Positions 49,238 to 58,622 are shown, counted from the stretch's first letter. The stretch is 64,000 bases of DNA from Microbacterium sp. SORGH_AS_0862 (GCF_030818795.1 NZ_JAUTAY010000001.1:2046001-2110000), one strand, 5' to 3'. Notes: generated by a model not told the origin, from the letters alone. Program-made: numbers and translations.

Positions 49238-49656
49238 TGCTTATTCCCCGCAAGGTCAAGTACCGCAAGCAGCACCACCCGAAGCGTGACGGCCAGGCCA
49301 CCGGCGGCACCCAGGTGTCGTTCGGCGAGTTCGGCATCCAGGCGCTGACCCCCGCTTACGTGACCAACCGTCAGATCGAGTCCGCTCGTATCGCCATGAC
49401 GCGTCACATCAAGCGTGGTGGAAAGGTGTGGATCAACATCTACCCCGACCGTCCGCTGACCAAGAAGCCCGCCGAAACCCGCATGGGTTCGGGTAAGGGC
49501 TCGCCCGAGTGGTGGGTCGCGAACGTCAAGCCGGGCCGCGTCCTGTTCGAGGTCGCGGGCGTCAACGAGCAGCTCGCTCGCGAGGCGCTGACCCGTGCCA
49601 TCCACAAGCTGCCGCTGAAGGCACGCATCATCAAGCGCGAGGAGGGCGACGCGTAA
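49237..49656 (+). CDS. rplP: 50S ribosomal protein L16
   Basis: 139 residues, standard. [16 protein letters not shown], and [18 protein letters not shown] near the A-tRNA elbow, are the conserved blocks. L16 helps shape the A site and is bound by avilamycin/evernimicin-type drugs. One-base overlaps with rpsC (TGATG) and rpmC (TAATG) show tight coupling. Confidence 0.98.
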   Translation: MLIPRKVKYRKQHHPKRDGQATGGTQVSFGEFGIQALTPAYVTNRQIESARIAMTRHIKRGGKVWINIYPDRPLTKKPAETRMGSGKGSPEWWVANVKPGRVLFEVAGVNEQLAREALTRAIHKLPLKARIIKREEGDA

Positions 49657-49967
49657 TGGCGATCGGCACCAAGCAGCTCGCCCCGAGCGAGCTCGACACG
49701 TTCGAAGACCAGCGCCTCGTCGAGGAGCTGCGCAAGGCCAAGGAAGAGCTGTTCAACCTGCGCTTCCAGTCGGCCACCGGCCAGCTCGAGAGCCACGGCC
49801 GCATCCGTGCGGTCAAGCGCGACATCGCGCGGCTCTACACCGTGATCCGCGAGCGCGAGCTGGGCATCCGTGCCACGCCCGTCGCCGCTGAGCCGGCGAA
49901 GGCGAAGAAGACGAAGGCGAAGAAGACCGAGGAAACCTCGGCCGCCGCCGAAGGAGAGGCTGAGTGA
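49656..49967 (+). CDS. rpmC: 50S ribosomal protein L29 with C-terminal extension
   Basis: 103 residues, against about 65-80 in most bacteria. The coiled-coil core [22 protein letters not shown] and the [17 protein letters not shown] helix are typical. The additional ~30 residues are low-complexity Lys/Ala/Glu ([20 protein letters not shown]). L29 lies beside L23 at the tunnel exit. It overlaps both neighbours by one base. The tail is probably disordered. Confidence 0.96.
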   Translation: MAIGTKQLAPSELDTFEDQRLVEELRKAKEELFNLRFQSATGQLESHGRIRAVKRDIARLYTVIRERELGIRATPVAAEPAKAKKTKAKKTEETSAAAEGEAE

Positions 49968-50299
49968 TGGCCACCACGAAGAAGGCTGCAGAGGTCGAGC
50001 AGACCGCTGGGCACGAGAGCTCGGAGCACGACGTCCGTGACGCCGGCGCCCGTGGCTACCGCAAGGCGCGCCGCGGCTACGTCGTCAGCGACAAGATGGA
50101 CAAGACCATCGTCGTCGAGGTCGAGGACCGCGTGAAGCACCCGCTCTACGGCAAGGTCATCCGCCGCACCTCCAAGGTCAAGGCGCACGACGAGGGCAAC
50201 ACCGCCGGTATCGGCGACCTGGTGCTCATCAACGAGACCCGTCCGCTGAGCGCCACCAAGCGCTGGCGCCTGGTCGAGATCCTCGAGAAGGCCAAGTAA
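49967..50299 (+). CDS. rpsQ: 30S ribosomal protein S17
   Basis: 110 residues. A ~25-residue N-terminal lead ([18 protein letters not shown]) precedes the normal OB-fold starting [22 protein letters not shown], with [32 protein letters not shown] at the end. Of two adjacent starts (GTG 49964, ATG 49967) the ATG gives the usual one-base overlap. Its stop codon lies inside an 11-bp hairpin that reaches toward rplN. Confidence 0.97.
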   Translation: MATTKKAAEVEQTAGHESSEHDVRDAGARGYRKARRGYVVSDKMDKTIVVEVEDRVKHPLYGKVIRRTSKVKAHDEGNTAGIGDLVLINETRPLSATKRWRLVEILEKAK

Positions 50300-50327
50300 G
50301 CCTCGGGCTTACTTGGAATCCAAGGAG
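50292..50327 (+). promoter_or_regulatory. Mutually exclusive hairpins at the rpsQ-rplN junction
   Basis: CCAAGTAAGCC (50292-50302) pairs with GGCTTACTTGG (50306-50316), covering the rpsQ stop. CTTGG (50312-50316) can instead pair with CCAAG (50320-50324), which overlaps the rplN ribosome site AAGGAG (50322-50327). The two structures cannot form together. A regulatory role is inference. Confidence 0.45.
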
Positions 50328-50333
50328 TAACAA

Positions 50334-50702
50334 GTGATTCAGAACGAATCCCGCCTCAAGGTCGCCGACAACACCGGCGCCAAGGAGCTGCTCACGATCC
50401 GTGTGCTCGGCGGCTCCAACCGGCGCTACGCCGGCCTGGGCGATGTCATCGTCGCCACGGTCAAGGACGCGATCCCCGGCGGCAACGTCAAGAAGGGCGA
50501 TGTGGTCAAGGCCGTCGTCGTCCGCACCGTCAAGCAGACCCGTCGTCCCGACGGTTCCTACATCAAGTTCGACGAGAACGCCGCCGTGATCCTGAAGAAC
50601 GACGGGGAGCCCCGCGGCACCCGTATCTTCGGGCCGGTCGGTCGTGAGCTTCGTGACAAGAAGTTCATGAAGATCGTCTCGCTCGCTCCGGAGGTGATCT
50701 GA
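50334..50702 (+). CDS. rplN: 50S ribosomal protein L14
   Basis: 122 residues. [19 protein letters not shown] and [17 protein letters not shown] are conserved L14 blocks. L14 lies at the subunit interface and binds ribosome silencing factor in other bacteria. The GTG start follows AAGGAG by 6 nt. It begins the spc part of the block and is 5 nt before rplX. Confidence 0.98.
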   Translation: MIQNESRLKVADNTGAKELLTIRVLGGSNRRYAGLGDVIVATVKDAIPGGNVKKGDVVKAVVVRTVKQTRRPDGSYIKFDENAAVILKNDGEPRGTRIFGPVGRELRDKKFMKIVSLAPEVI

Positions 50703-50707
50703 CCCTC

Positions 50708-51067
50708 ATGGCCAAGATCAAGGCAGGTGACCTGGTTCAGGTCATCACTGGTAAGAAGCAGGACAAGGGCGGCGACCGCGGCAAGCAGGGCAAGGTCCGC
50801 AAGGTCCTGACCGAGCAGAACCGCGTCATCGTCGAGGGCGTCAACTACGTCACCAAGCACACGCGGGTCGGCCAGACCCAGCGCGGCACCAAGACCGGTG
50901 GCATCGAGACGACCGAAGCCCCCATCCACATCTCCAACGTCGCCCTCGTCGACCCCTCGACCAAGAAGCCGACCCGTGTCGGCCGTCGTGTCGAGGAGCA
51001 GGTCAAGGACGGCGTCAAGCGCACCGTCCGCGTGCGCTACGCGAAGAAGTCAGGTAAGGACCTCTGA
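50708..51067 (+). CDS. rplX: 50S ribosomal protein L24
   Basis: 119 residues. The KOW motif is in [28 protein letters not shown], and the [14 protein letters not shown] segment closes the fold. L24 initiates 50S assembly and lies at the tunnel exit. Its stop overlaps the rplE start by one base (TGATG). Confidence 0.97.
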   Translation: MAKIKAGDLVQVITGKKQDKGGDRGKQGKVRKVLTEQNRVIVEGVNYVTKHTRVGQTQRGTKTGGIETTEAPIHISNVALVDPSTKKPTRVGRRVEEQVKDGVKRTVRVRYAKKSGKDL

Positions 51068-51657
51068 TGAGCACCGCCACTGCCGCGGAGGCTGGCAAGA
51101 CCCAGCCCCGCCTGAAGCAGAAGTACAACGCCGAGATCAAGAAGGCGATGCAGGACGAGTTCGGCTACGCGAACGTCATGCAGATCCCCGGCCTGGTCAA
51201 GGTCGTCGTGAACACCGGTGTCGGCGAGGCAGCTCGCGACAGCAAGGTGATCGATGGTGCGGTCGACGACCTCACCAAGATCACCGGCCAGAAGCCGGTC
51301 GTCACGAAGGCCCGCAAGTCCATCGCGCAGTTCAAGCTGCGTGAGGGACAGGCGATCGGTGCGCACGTCACCCTGCGTGGCGACCGCGCCTGGGAGTTCA
51401 TCGACCGTCTCGTGAACCTCGCGCTGCCCCGCATCCGCGACTTCCGCGGCCTGAACGAGCGTCAGTTCGACGGCCACGGCAACTACACGTTCGGTCTGCA
51501 GGAGCAGTCGGTCTTCCACGAGATCGACCAGGACAAGATCGATCGCGTCCGCGGTTTCGACATCACGATCGTCACCACGGCGAACACGGACGACGAGGGT
51601 CGCGCTCTGCTGCGTCACCTCGGCTTCCCGTTCCGCCAAGCGGACGCCCAGGCGTAA
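51067..51657 (+). CDS. rplE: 50S ribosomal protein L5
   Basis: 196 residues, with a short Ala-rich N-terminal lead before the core ([17 protein letters not shown]). [38 protein letters not shown] and [17 protein letters not shown] are typical. L5 binds 5S rRNA and contacts the P-site tRNA. The next gene is rpsH after 88 nt; the rpsN gene usually found in this gap is absent. Confidence 0.98.
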   Translation: MSTATAAEAGKTQPRLKQKYNAEIKKAMQDEFGYANVMQIPGLVKVVVNTGVGEAARDSKVIDGAVDDLTKITGQKPVVTKARKSIAQFKLREGQAIGAHVTLRGDRAWEFIDRLVNLALPRIRDFRGLNERQFDGHGNYTFGLQEQSVFHEIDQDKIDRVRGFDITIVTTANTDDEGRALLRHLGFPFRQADAQA

Positions 51658-51745
51658 CACCCCCGTGCCGGCATCCGTCGGCATCCACCACAGGTCGGCC
51701 GTCGTGTAACGGCGGTCGAAACCTGGTGAACGAAGGAAAACCATC

Positions 51746-52144
51746 ATGACGATGACAGACCCGGTCGCAGATCTGCTGACCCGTCTGCGCAACGCGAACT
51801 CGGCGCACCACGACTCCGTGTCGCTGCCGAGCTCCAAGCTCAAGACCCACATCGCCGAGATCCTCCAGCAGGAGGGCTACATCTCCGGCTGGGAGGTCAC
51901 CGACGCGCGTGTCGGCCAGACGCTGACCCTCACGCTGAAGTACGGCCCGAACCGCGAGCGGTCGATCGCCGGTATCAAGCGCGTGTCGAAGCCCGGCCTC
52001 CGCGTGTACGCGAAGTCGACCGAGATCCCCAAGGTCCTCGGCGGCCTCGGCGTCGCGATCCTGTCCACCTCCTCTGGCCTCCTCACGGACCGTCAGGCCG
52101 AGTCGAAGGGCGTGGGTGGGGAAGTCCTCGCCTACGTGTGGTGA
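51746..52144 (+). CDS. rpsH: 30S ribosomal protein S8
   Basis: 132 residues. [21 protein letters not shown], and the C-terminal [26 protein letters not shown], are canonical. S8 binds the 16S central domain, and in E. coli it represses the spc operon. It starts after an 88-nt gap that contains only a GAAGGAAA ribosome site and no S14 reading frame. Confidence 0.98.
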   Translation: MTMTDPVADLLTRLRNANSAHHDSVSLPSSKLKTHIAEILQQEGYISGWEVTDARVGQTLTLTLKYGPNRERSIAGIKRVSKPGLRVYAKSTEIPKVLGGLGVAILSTSSGLLTDRQAESKGVGGEVLAYVW

Positions 52145-52150
52145 CCTGAT

Positions 52151-52687
52151 ATGTCGCGTATCGGACGTCTTCCCATCGACATCCCCGCCGGCGTCACCGT
52201 CTCGGTGTCCGGTCAGGATGTCTCCGTCAAGGGCCCCAAGGGCGAGCTCACGCTCACCGCTGCCCACCCGATCGAGGTCAAGGTGGAGGAGAACCAGGTT
52301 CTCGTCACCCGCCCCGACGACGAGCGCGAGTCGCGGTCGCTCCACGGCCTGACCCGCACGCTCATCAACAACAACATCATCGGCGTCACCCAGGGCTACA
52401 CCAAGGGCCTCGAGGTCGTCGGCACGGGTTACCGCGTCGCGCAGAAGGGCTCGTCCGTCGAGTTCGCGCTGGGCTTCTCGCACCCCGTCCTGGTCGACCC
52501 GCCTGCGGGCATCACGTTCACGGTCGAGGGCAACAACAAGCTCACCGTGAGCGGCATCGACAAGCAGGCCGTCGGTGAGGCCGCTGCCAACATCCGCAAG
52601 ATCCGCAAGCCCGAGCCGTACAAGGGCAAGGGTGTGCGCTACGCCGGCGAGGTCGTCCGGCGCAAGGCCGGAAAGGCTGGTAAGTAA
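52151..52687 (+). CDS. rplF: 50S ribosomal protein L6
   Basis: 178 residues, full length, with the two duplicated L6 domains. [19 protein letters not shown] begins the first, and [31 protein letters not shown] is the conserved C-terminal block. L6 supports the sarcin-ricin loop region. It lies 6 nt after rpsH and 2 nt before rplR. Confidence 0.98.
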   Translation: MSRIGRLPIDIPAGVTVSVSGQDVSVKGPKGELTLTAAHPIEVKVEENQVLVTRPDDERESRSLHGLTRTLINNNIIGVTQGYTKGLEVVGTGYRVAQKGSSVEFALGFSHPVLVDPPAGITFTVEGNNKLTVSGIDKQAVGEAAANIRKIRKPEPYKGKGVRYAGEVVRRKAGKAGK

Positions 52688-52689
52688 CC

Positions 52690-53049
52690 ATGGCCGTGAC
52701 TTCCAAGTCCGAGGCCCGCGCTCGTCGCCACTCGCGTCTTCGCAAGAAGATCGTCGGCACGGCCGAGCGCCCCCGCCTCGTCGTGACCCGTTCGGCCCGC
52801 CACGTCTTCGTGCAGGTCGTCGACGACAGCAAGGGCCACACCGTGGCCAGTGCGTCCACCCTCGAGACCGATCTGCGCGGCTTCGACGGCGACAAGACCT
52901 CGAAGGCCCGCAAGGTCGGCGAGCTCGTCGCCGAGCGCGCGAAGGCTGCCGGCGTGGCTGACGTCGTCTTCGACCGTGGCGGCAACCGCTACGCCGGTCG
53001 TGTCGCCGCGATCGCCGAGGGCGCCCGCGAAGGAGGGCTGAACCTGTGA
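52690..53049 (+). CDS. rplR: 50S ribosomal protein L18
   Basis: 119 residues. [25 protein letters not shown] and [26 protein letters not shown] are the conserved 5S-rRNA-binding blocks. L18 brings 5S rRNA into the 50S subunit with L5. It overlaps rpsE by 4 nt (GTGA). Confidence 0.98.
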   Translation: MAVTSKSEARARRHSRLRKKIVGTAERPRLVVTRSARHVFVQVVDDSKGHTVASASTLETDLRGFDGDKTSKARKVGELVAERAKAAGVADVVFDRGGNRYAGRVAAIAEGAREGGLNL

Positions 53050-53738
53050 GCGATGCAACGAACACCAACCAGGAGACCGAAGTGACCGATGCCACTCAGG
53101 CTGCGGCGACGGAGACGGCGCCCGCCGAGCGTGAGCGGGAGCCGCGTCGCGGTGGCCGTGAGCGCAACGCCAACCAGCGTGACCGCGGGTCGCGCGACCG
53201 TTCGGAGAGCCAGTTCCTCGAGCGCGTCGTGACCATCAACCGTGTGTCGAAGGTCGTCAAGGGTGGCCGTCGTTTCAGCTTCACCGCTCTCGTTGTCGTC
53301 GGTGACGGCAACGGTGTGGTGGGTGTCGGCTACGGCAAGGCCCGCGAGGTTCCGCTCGCGATCTCGAAGGGTGTCGAGGAAGCCAAGCGCAACTTCTTCC
53401 GCGTCCCCCGCTCGGGATCGACCATCCCGCACCCGGTCCAGGGTGAGGCCGCCGCGGGCGTCGTCCTGCTGCGTCCCGCCGCTGCCGGTACCGGTGTCAT
53501 CGCGGGTGGTCCCGTGCGCGCCGTGCTCGAGTGCGCCGGTATCCACGACGTCCTCTCGAAGTCCCTCGGCTCGTCGAACACGATCAACATCGTGCACGCG
53601 ACGGTCGAGGCCCTGAAGCAGCTCGAGGAGCCGCGTCAGGTGGCGGCCCGTCGTGGGCTTGACTTCGACCAGGTCGCTCCGGCCCGTCTGGTTCGCGCCG
53701 AGGCTGAGGCCGCGGCCGCATCGAAGGTAGGTGCCTGA
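53046..53738 (+). CDS. rpsE: 30S ribosomal protein S5
   Basis: 230 residues. The first ~55 residues are a low-complexity charged extension ([20 protein letters not shown]). The dsRBD-like core begins [23 protein letters not shown] and includes [15 protein letters not shown]. The spectinomycin-related loop near VVKGGRR is intact. S5 takes part in mRNA entry and accuracy. GTG start with a 4-nt overlap to rplR, and a one-base overlap to rpmD. Confidence 0.97.
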   Translation: MSDATNTNQETEVTDATQAAATETAPAEREREPRRGGRERNANQRDRGSRDRSESQFLERVVTINRVSKVVKGGRRFSFTALVVVGDGNGVVGVGYGKAREVPLAISKGVEEAKRNFFRVPRSGSTIPHPVQGEAAAGVVLLRPAAAGTGVIAGGPVRAVLECAGIHDVLSKSLGSSNTINIVHATVEALKQLEEPRQVAARRGLDFDQVAPARLVRAEAEAAAASKVGA

Positions 53739-53923
53739 TGGCTCAGCGTCTGAAGGTCACGCAGGTCAAGTCCAAGGTGAGCGAGAAGCAGAACCAGCGT
53801 GACACGCTGCGCAGCCTCGGCCTCAAGCGGATCGGCGACTCGGTCGTCCGCCCCGACGACGCGCAGACGCGCGGTTACGTCAAGGCCGTCGCTCACCTCG
53901 TGAAGGTTGAGGAGATCGACTAA
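53738..53923 (+). CDS. rpmD: 50S ribosomal protein L30
   Basis: 61 residues, the standard size. [33 protein letters not shown] matches the L30 fold and its RSLGLKRI signature. One-base overlaps (TGATG, TAATG) join it to rpsE and rplO. Confidence 0.97.
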   Translation: MAQRLKVTQVKSKVSEKQNQRDTLRSLGLKRIGDSVVRPDDAQTRGYVKAVAHLVKVEEID

Positions 53924-54483
53924 TGGCTGAGAACGAGAACGTCGAGCAGGCGGCCGAGAAGCCCGCTGCCAAGACGACCCGTAAGCCCGCCGCCAAGAAG
54001 GCCGCAGCGCCCAAGGCGGAGAAGAAGGACGTCACCGTGGCGCGCCCGGGCGTGCTGAAGGTGCACCACCTTCGTCCCGTCCCCGGATCCAACACCGCCA
54101 AGACCCGCGTCGGTCGTGGTGAGGGATCCAAGGGTAAGACGGCCGGCCGTGGCACCAAGGGCCAGAAGGCCCGCTACCAGGTCAAGGCCGGCTTCGAGGG
54201 TGGGCAGATGCCGCTGCACATGCGCACCCCGAAGCTGCGCGGGTTCAAGAACCCGTTCCGCGTCGAGTACCAGGTCGTGAACCTGGACAAGCTCGCGGAG
54301 CTGTACCCGTCCGGTGGCGACGTGACCGTCGTCGACCTGGTCGCCAAGGGTGCGGTTCGCAAGAACGAGAAGGTCAAGGTGCTCGGCACCGGCGAGATCT
54401 CGGTGAAGCTGAACGTCGAGGTCGACAAGGTCTCCGGCTCCGCTGAGCAGAAGATCGTCGCCGCGGGCGGCACTGTCAAGTAA
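53923..54483 (+). CDS. rplO: 50S ribosomal protein L15 with N-terminal extension
   Basis: 186 residues, against about 145-150 in most bacteria. A ~40-residue Lys/Ala-rich N-terminal extension ([20 protein letters not shown]) precedes the normal [38 protein letters not shown] start. The C-terminal globular domain is complete. No different start fits the one-base overlap with rpmD. It is followed by a strong hairpin and a new promoter for secY. Confidence 0.96.
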   Translation: MAENENVEQAAEKPAAKTTRKPAAKKAAAPKAEKKDVTVARPGVLKVHHLRPVPGSNTAKTRVGRGEGSKGKTAGRGTKGQKARYQVKAGFEGGQMPLHMRTPKLRGFKNPFRVEYQVVNLDKLAELYPSGGDVTVVDLVAKGAVRKNEKVKVLGTGEISVKLNVEVDKVSGSAEQKIVAAGGTVK

Positions 54484-54491
54484 GCCGCGTC

Positions 54492-54520
54492 CAGGGGCCG
54501 GAGGTCATCTCCGGCCCCTG
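54492..54520 (+). terminator. 12-bp hairpin between rplO and secY
   Basis: CAGGGGCCGGAG (54492-54503) and its perfect complement (54509-54520) with loop GTCAT, 8 nt after the rplO stop. There is no T-tract, so it may be partial attenuation. Confidence 0.65.
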
Positions 54521-54566
54521 TCGCATACCCGGAGGATGCGGCCGCTCGGTCACGCGCGGGGTGGGA

Positions 54567-54572
54567 TACCCT
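54567..54572 (+). promoter_or_regulatory. -10 hexamer TACCCT of a secY promoter
   Basis: TACCCT in GGGATACCCTGG lies about 50 nt before the secY GTG. It follows the hairpin after rplO, so secY-adk-map may be read separately. The -35 is weak. Confidence 0.45.
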
Positions 54573-54621
54573 GGTGATCTGTGCGCCTCCTGCGCCGGGA
54601 ACCCTTTCTGGAGGAATCCAC

Positions 54622-55947
54622 GTGTTCAGCGCCATCGCGCGCGTGTTCCGCACGCCTGACCTGCGTCGGAAGATCGCTTTCACCCTGGGCATCATCGTGC
54701 TGTACCGTCTCGGTGCACATGTGCCGTCGCCGTTCGTCGACTTCCCGAACGTTCAGTCGTGTCTCGCCGACACGTCGAACACGCAGGGCGTGCTCTCGCT
54801 CGTCAACCTCTTCTCGGGCGGCGCGCTTCTTCAGCTGTCGATCTTCGCGCTGGGCGTCATGCCCTACATCACCGCGACGATCATCGTCCAGCTGCTGCGC
54901 GTGGTCATCCCGCACTTCGAAACCCTCTACAAGGAGGGCCAGTCGGGTCAGGCGCGTCTGACGCAGTACACGCGTTACCTGACCATCGCCCTCGCCCTGC
55001 TGCAGTCCACGACCCTCGTGACCGTCGCGCGCAGCGGCCAGCTCTTCGGCAACACCGGTGTCGCCTCCTGTGAGCAGCTGCTGACCAACGACGCATGGTG
55101 GGCGCAGCTCCTCATGATCATCACCATGACCGCGGGTACCGGCCTCATCATGTGGTTCGCCGAGCTCGTCACCGAACGCGGTATCGGCAACGGAATGTCG
55201 CTGCTCATCTTCACCTCGATCGCCGCCACCTTCCCGGCTGCGATGTGGTCGATCTGGCAGGCGCGCGGCTTCGAGGTCTTCCTGCTCGTGCTGGCGGTCG
55301 GTGTCGTGATCGTGGCGCTCGTCGTCTTCGTCGAGCAGTCCCAGCGGCGCATCCCGGTGCAGTACGCGAAGCGGATGGTGGGCCGCCGCACGTACGGCGG
55401 GACGAACACCTACATCCCGATCAAGGTCAACATGGCGGGTGTCGTCCCGGTCATCTTTGCCTCGTCGCTGCTGTACATCCCCGCGCTGATCTCGCAGTTC
55501 AACCAGACCCCGGATGCCGACGGCGCGCTCCCGGGCTGGGTCGTGTGGATCCAGAACTACCTCACGCGCGGCGACCACCCGCTGTACTGGCTGCTGTACT
55601 TCCTGCTGATCGTCGGGTTCACCTACTTCTACGTCGCGATCACGTTCAACCCCGTCGACGTCGCGGACAACATGAAGAAGTACGGCGGGTTCATCCCCGG
55701 CATCCGTGCCGGCCGTCCGACGGCCGAGTACCTCGACTACGTGCTCACCCGCATCACGCTGCCGGGATCGATCTACCTGGGTCTGGTCGCGCTCATCCCG
55801 CTGATCGCTCTTGCGACAGTGGGGGCGAACCAGAACTTCCCGTTCGGCGGCACCTCGATCCTCATCATGGTGGGTGTCGGGCTCGAGACCGTGAAGCAGA
55901 TCGACGCGCAGCTGCAGCAGCGTCACTACGAAGGGCTCCTGCGATGA
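54622..55947 (+). CDS. secY: Preprotein translocase subunit SecY
   Basis: 441 residues and ten predicted membrane helices, the normal SecY topology. The plug and pore region (YRLGAHVPSPFVDF, GGALLQLSIFALGVMPYI) and the cytoplasmic loops (GQARLTQYTRY, YAKRMVGRRTYGGTNTYIPIKVNMAGVVPVIFASS) are conserved. It forms the protein-export channel with SecE and SecG. The GTG start is chosen because GGAGG lies 7 nt upstream. It overlaps adk by 4 nt. Confidence 0.97.
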   Translation: MFSAIARVFRTPDLRRKIAFTLGIIVLYRLGAHVPSPFVDFPNVQSCLADTSNTQGVLSLVNLFSGGALLQLSIFALGVMPYITATIIVQLLRVVIPHFETLYKEGQSGQARLTQYTRYLTIALALLQSTTLVTVARSGQLFGNTGVASCEQLLTNDAWWAQLLMIITMTAGTGLIMWFAELVTERGIGNGMSLLIFTSIAATFPAAMWSIWQARGFEVFLLVLAVGVVIVALVVFVEQSQRRIPVQYAKRMVGRRTYGGTNTYIPIKVNMAGVVPVIFASSLLYIPALISQFNQTPDADGALPGWVVWIQNYLTRGDHPLYWLLYFLLIVGFTYFYVAITFNPVDVADNMKKYGGFIPGIRAGRPTAEYLDYVLTRITLPGSIYLGLVALIPLIALATVGANQNFPFGGTSILIMVGVGLETVKQIDAQLQQRHYEGLLR

Positions 55948-56534
55948 CCGCGCGCCTGCTGATCGTGGGGCCCCAGGGCTCCGGCAAGGGCACACAGGGT
56001 GTGCGGATCGCCGAGGCGTTCGGCGTTCCGGCGGTGTCGACGGGCGACGTGTTCCGCGCGAACATCTCCGAGGGCACCGCTCTCGGCCAGCAGGTGCAGG
56101 CGATCATCGCGGCGGGGAATCTGGTTCCCGACGAGCTCACGAGCGCCGTCGTGCGCGACCGGCTCGCGCAGGACGACGCTGCCCCCGGCTTCCTCCTCGA
56201 CGGCTACCCCCGCAACCTCGGTCAGGTGGGAGACCTCGATGCGTTCCTGGAGGAGCGCGGCGAGAGCCTCGACGCCGTGATCGAGCTCGACGTGCCGCGC
56301 GACGAGAGCATCGCACGCCTGACCAAGCGCGCTGCGGAGCAGGGGCGCACGGACGACACCGCCGAGGTCATCGCGCACCGGCTGAGCATCTACGAGAACG
56401 AGACGGCGCCGATCCTCGACGTCTACCGCGAGCGCGGCCTCGTCGTGGCGATCGACGGCATCGGCTCCCTCGATGTGATCACCGAGCGCATCCTCACGGC
56501 TCTCATCGCCCGCGGGCTGACGCCGGCATCCTGA
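55944..56534 (+). CDS. adk: Adenylate kinase (short form)
   Basis: 196 residues. It interconverts ATP, ADP and AMP. The P-loop reads GPQGSGKGTQ rather than the more usual GAPGAGKGTQ; STGDVFRANI is the AMP-binding segment and LDGYPRNLGQ the next. The LID is short (AAEQGRTDDTAE), with no zinc-binding Cys cluster, as in the actinobacterial short type. It is coupled to secY by ATGA and followed 3 nt later by map. Confidence 0.96.
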   Translation: MTARLLIVGPQGSGKGTQGVRIAEAFGVPAVSTGDVFRANISEGTALGQQVQAIIAAGNLVPDELTSAVVRDRLAQDDAAPGFLLDGYPRNLGQVGDLDAFLEERGESLDAVIELDVPRDESIARLTKRAAEQGRTDDTAEVIAHRLSIYENETAPILDVYRERGLVVAIDGIGSLDVITERILTALIARGLTPAS

Positions 56535-56537
56535 GTC

Positions 56538-57365
56538 GTGCTGCGACGGTCCATCTACAAGACCCCGGCGCAGTTGCGCCAGATGGTCGAGCCGGGGTTG
56601 ATCACCTCGGCCGCGCTTCAGGCCGTACGGGAGATGATCGCCCCCGGCGTCACGACGGCTGAGTTGGATGCGGTGGCCGCCGCCGTGATCACCGGCCGCG
56701 GCGCGGAGTCGAACTTCCAGCTCGTCCGCGGTTACCGTCACACGACGTGCGTGTCGGTCAACGAGCAGGTCGTCCACGGGATCCCCGGCGACAGGGTGCT
56801 CGAACCCGGCGACATCGTCTCTATCGACGCGGGGGCGCAGTTCCGGGGGTGGAACGGCGACTCGGCCATCACGATCGTCCTGCCCGACCCCGACCGGCCG
56901 GAGCTCGTCGCAGCGAGGCGCGAACTGTCGCGGGTCACCGAGGGGTCCATGTGGGCCGGCATCGCCGCGATGGCGACCGGACGTCACATCGGCGAGATCG
57001 GAGCCGCCGTCGAGGATCACATCACCGCGGCGGGGGAGTACGGCATCCTGCGCGACTACGTCGGGCACGGAATCGGTCGCAAGATGCACGAGGCGCCATC
57101 GGTTTTCAACTACCGTGTGCCGGATCCGGGGCCTCGCATCCAGCCCGGGCTCGTGCTCGCCATCGAGCCGATGGTCGTCGCAGGTTCCGAGGCGACGTTC
57201 GTCGAGGACGACGAGTGGACGGTCTCCACGATCGACGGTTCAGCCGGCTCCCACTGGGAACATAGCGTCGCCGTCCATGATGGAGGCATCTGGGTTCTCA
57301 CGGCCCCCGACGGCGGAGCCGCGGGGCTGGCTCCGTATGGTGTGAAGCCGGTCGAAATCGAGTAG
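56538..57365 (+). CDS. map: Methionine aminopeptidase, type I
   Basis: 275 residues. All five metal ligands are recognisable: Asp in SIDAGAQ, Asp in NGDSAIT, His in VGHGIGRKMHE, Glu in AIEPMVV and Glu in HWEHSVAV. It removes the initiator methionine from new proteins. The GTG start lies 3 nt after adk, in the classic secY-adk-map order. No N-terminal SH3-binding extension is present. A DsbA-like gene follows after 11 nt. Confidence 0.96.
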   Translation: MLRRSIYKTPAQLRQMVEPGLITSAALQAVREMIAPGVTTAELDAVAAAVITGRGAESNFQLVRGYRHTTCVSVNEQVVHGIPGDRVLEPGDIVSIDAGAQFRGWNGDSAITIVLPDPDRPELVAARRELSRVTEGSMWAGIAAMATGRHIGEIGAAVEDHITAAGEYGILRDYVGHGIGRKMHEAPSVFNYRVPDPGPRIQPGLVLAIEPMVVAGSEATFVEDDEWTVSTIDGSAGSHWEHSVAVHDGGIWVLTAPDGGAAGLAPYGVKPVEIE

Positions 57366-57376
57366 GAAAGAGCGTC

Positions 57377-58048
57377 ATGGCAGCGGCAAAGGGCAAGACA
57401 AACTGGTTCGCGATTTGGATCAGCGTCGTCGCTGTCGTCGCCATCGTGGTGGTCGGCGGTCTCGTGGTCGTCTTCAACAACGTGGCCGCGGACCCCGGCA
57501 AGGCCCCCGAGGCCTCCAACATCGACTCCTCCACGGGAGCGATCTCCTTCGGCACGGGCGAGCACACCGTCGACACGTACATCGACTTCATGTGCCCCTA
57601 CTGCAACCAGTTCGAGCAGACCGAGGGTGAGACCATCCAGGGCCTGGTCTCGTCGGGCGACATCACCCTGAACGTGTACCCCGTCGCGATCCTCGACCGT
57701 CTCTCGCAGGGCACCGAGTACTCCAGCCGTGCCGCCAGCGCCATGTACGCGGTCGCCGCCGCGGACCCCGACAACGCCTACGCCTTCCTGCAGGCGCTGT
57801 ACGCGAACCAGCCCGCCGAGAACTCGACCGGTCTGACCGACGAGCAGCTGGTGGAGCTCGCGCGCGGAGCGGGTGTGAACGTCACCTCCGACCTCGAGAG
57901 CGCGATCACCTCGAACGCGTACATCAAGTTCGCGAAGTCGCGGTCACTGCCGGAGGGTGCGACCGGAACGCCGACGCTCCGCGTCAACGGCGATCTCGTG
58001 CAGATCACGTACAACCCGCAGACCGACATCCTCAGCAGGATCTCCTGA
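57377..58048 (+). CDS. DsbA-family thioredoxin-fold protein, membrane-anchored
   Basis: 223 residues. One N-terminal membrane helix (about 11-33) anchors an extracellular thioredoxin fold with the redox pair Cys73-Cys76 in FMCPYCNQFE, and the cis-proline loop in GATGTPTLRVNG. It should form or isomerise disulphides in exported proteins. It follows map by 11 nt and precedes the infA promoter, so it is probably the last gene of the secY transcript. The small CPYC centre fits an oxidant; its redox partner is not in the window. Confidence 0.92.
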   Translation: MAAAKGKTNWFAIWISVVAVVAIVVVGGLVVVFNNVAADPGKAPEASNIDSSTGAISFGTGEHTVDTYIDFMCPYCNQFEQTEGETIQGLVSSGDITLNVYPVAILDRLSQGTEYSSRAASAMYAVAAADPDNAYAFLQALYANQPAENSTGLTDEQLVELARGAGVNVTSDLESAITSNAYIKFAKSRSLPEGATGTPTLRVNGDLVQITYNPQTDILSRIS

Positions 58049-58102
58049 GCGGGATGGAGCGATCGGGCCGCCGCTCAAGTGGCGCGATGCGGCTCTATCA
58101 CC

Positions 58103-58126
58103 TATAGTTGATCTTTGGTGCTTTGC
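58103..58126 (+). promoter_or_regulatory. infA promoter -10 and shared start-region motif
   Basis: -10 TATAGT (58103-58108); at 17-nt spacing the -35 position reads TGGCGC, a poor match. TATAGTTGATCTTTG (58103-58117) differs by one base from the rpoB promoter. GGTGCTTTGC (58117-58126) also occurs in the rpsJ leader. The leader to infA is about 100 nt. Confidence 0.7.
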
Positions 58127-58215
58127 GCCTTCGTTGGCGTGTCGCCGTCGAGGCGTTTCCGGCACCGAATCCCATCCACCGCAGATCGACCGGTCTGCAC
58201 GAGGGTAGCGAGGCT

Positions 58216-58437
58216 ATGGCTAAAAAAGACGGTGTCATCGAGATCGAGGGCGTGATCTCCGAGGCTCTGCCCAACGCGATGTTCCGCGTCGAGTTGAGCA
58301 ACGGGCACAAGGTGCTCGCCACGATCTCCGGCAAGATGCGGCAGAACTACATCCGCATCATCCCCGAGGACCGCGTCGTCGTGGAGCTCTCGCCCTACGA
58401 CCTCACGCGCGGCCGCATCGTCTATCGCTACCGCTGA
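58216..58437 (+). CDS. infA: Translation initiation factor IF-1
   Basis: 73 residues, complete. A single OB fold: [27 protein letters not shown] and [25 protein letters not shown] are canonical. IF-1 binds the 30S A site during initiation. It begins the alpha transcript after its own promoter; rpmJ follows after 58 nt that include a small GCTCCG/CGGAGC hairpin (58456-58470). Confidence 0.98.
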   Translation: MAKKDGVIEIEGVISEALPNAMFRVELSNGHKVLATISGKMRQNYIRIIPEDRVVVELSPYDLTRGRIVYRYR

Positions 58438-58495
58438 TCCGGTCGAGAAGTAACGGCTCCGCTTCGGAGCACGAAGACAGCGAACAGGAAGCATC

Positions 58496-58612
58496 ATGAA
58501 GGTCAACCCCAGCGTCAAGCCGATCTGCGATCACTGCAAGGTGATCCGTCGTCACGGACGCGTCATGGTCATCTGCAAGTCGAACCCGCGCCACAAGCAG
58601 CGCCAGGGCTGA
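58496..58612 (+). CDS. rpmJ: 50S ribosomal protein L36 (zinc-ribbon type)
   Basis: 38 residues: [19 protein letters not shown] followed by [19 protein letters not shown]. Cys11, Cys14, Cys27 and His33 form the zinc ribbon, so this is the zinc-containing (C+) version; many actinobacteria hold a second, zinc-free copy for zinc starvation, not seen here. An AGGAAG site precedes the ATG. Confidence 0.97.
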   Translation: MKVNPSVKPICDHCKVIRRHGRVMVICKSNPRHKQRQG

Positions 58613-58622
58613 CGAGCAGTCG

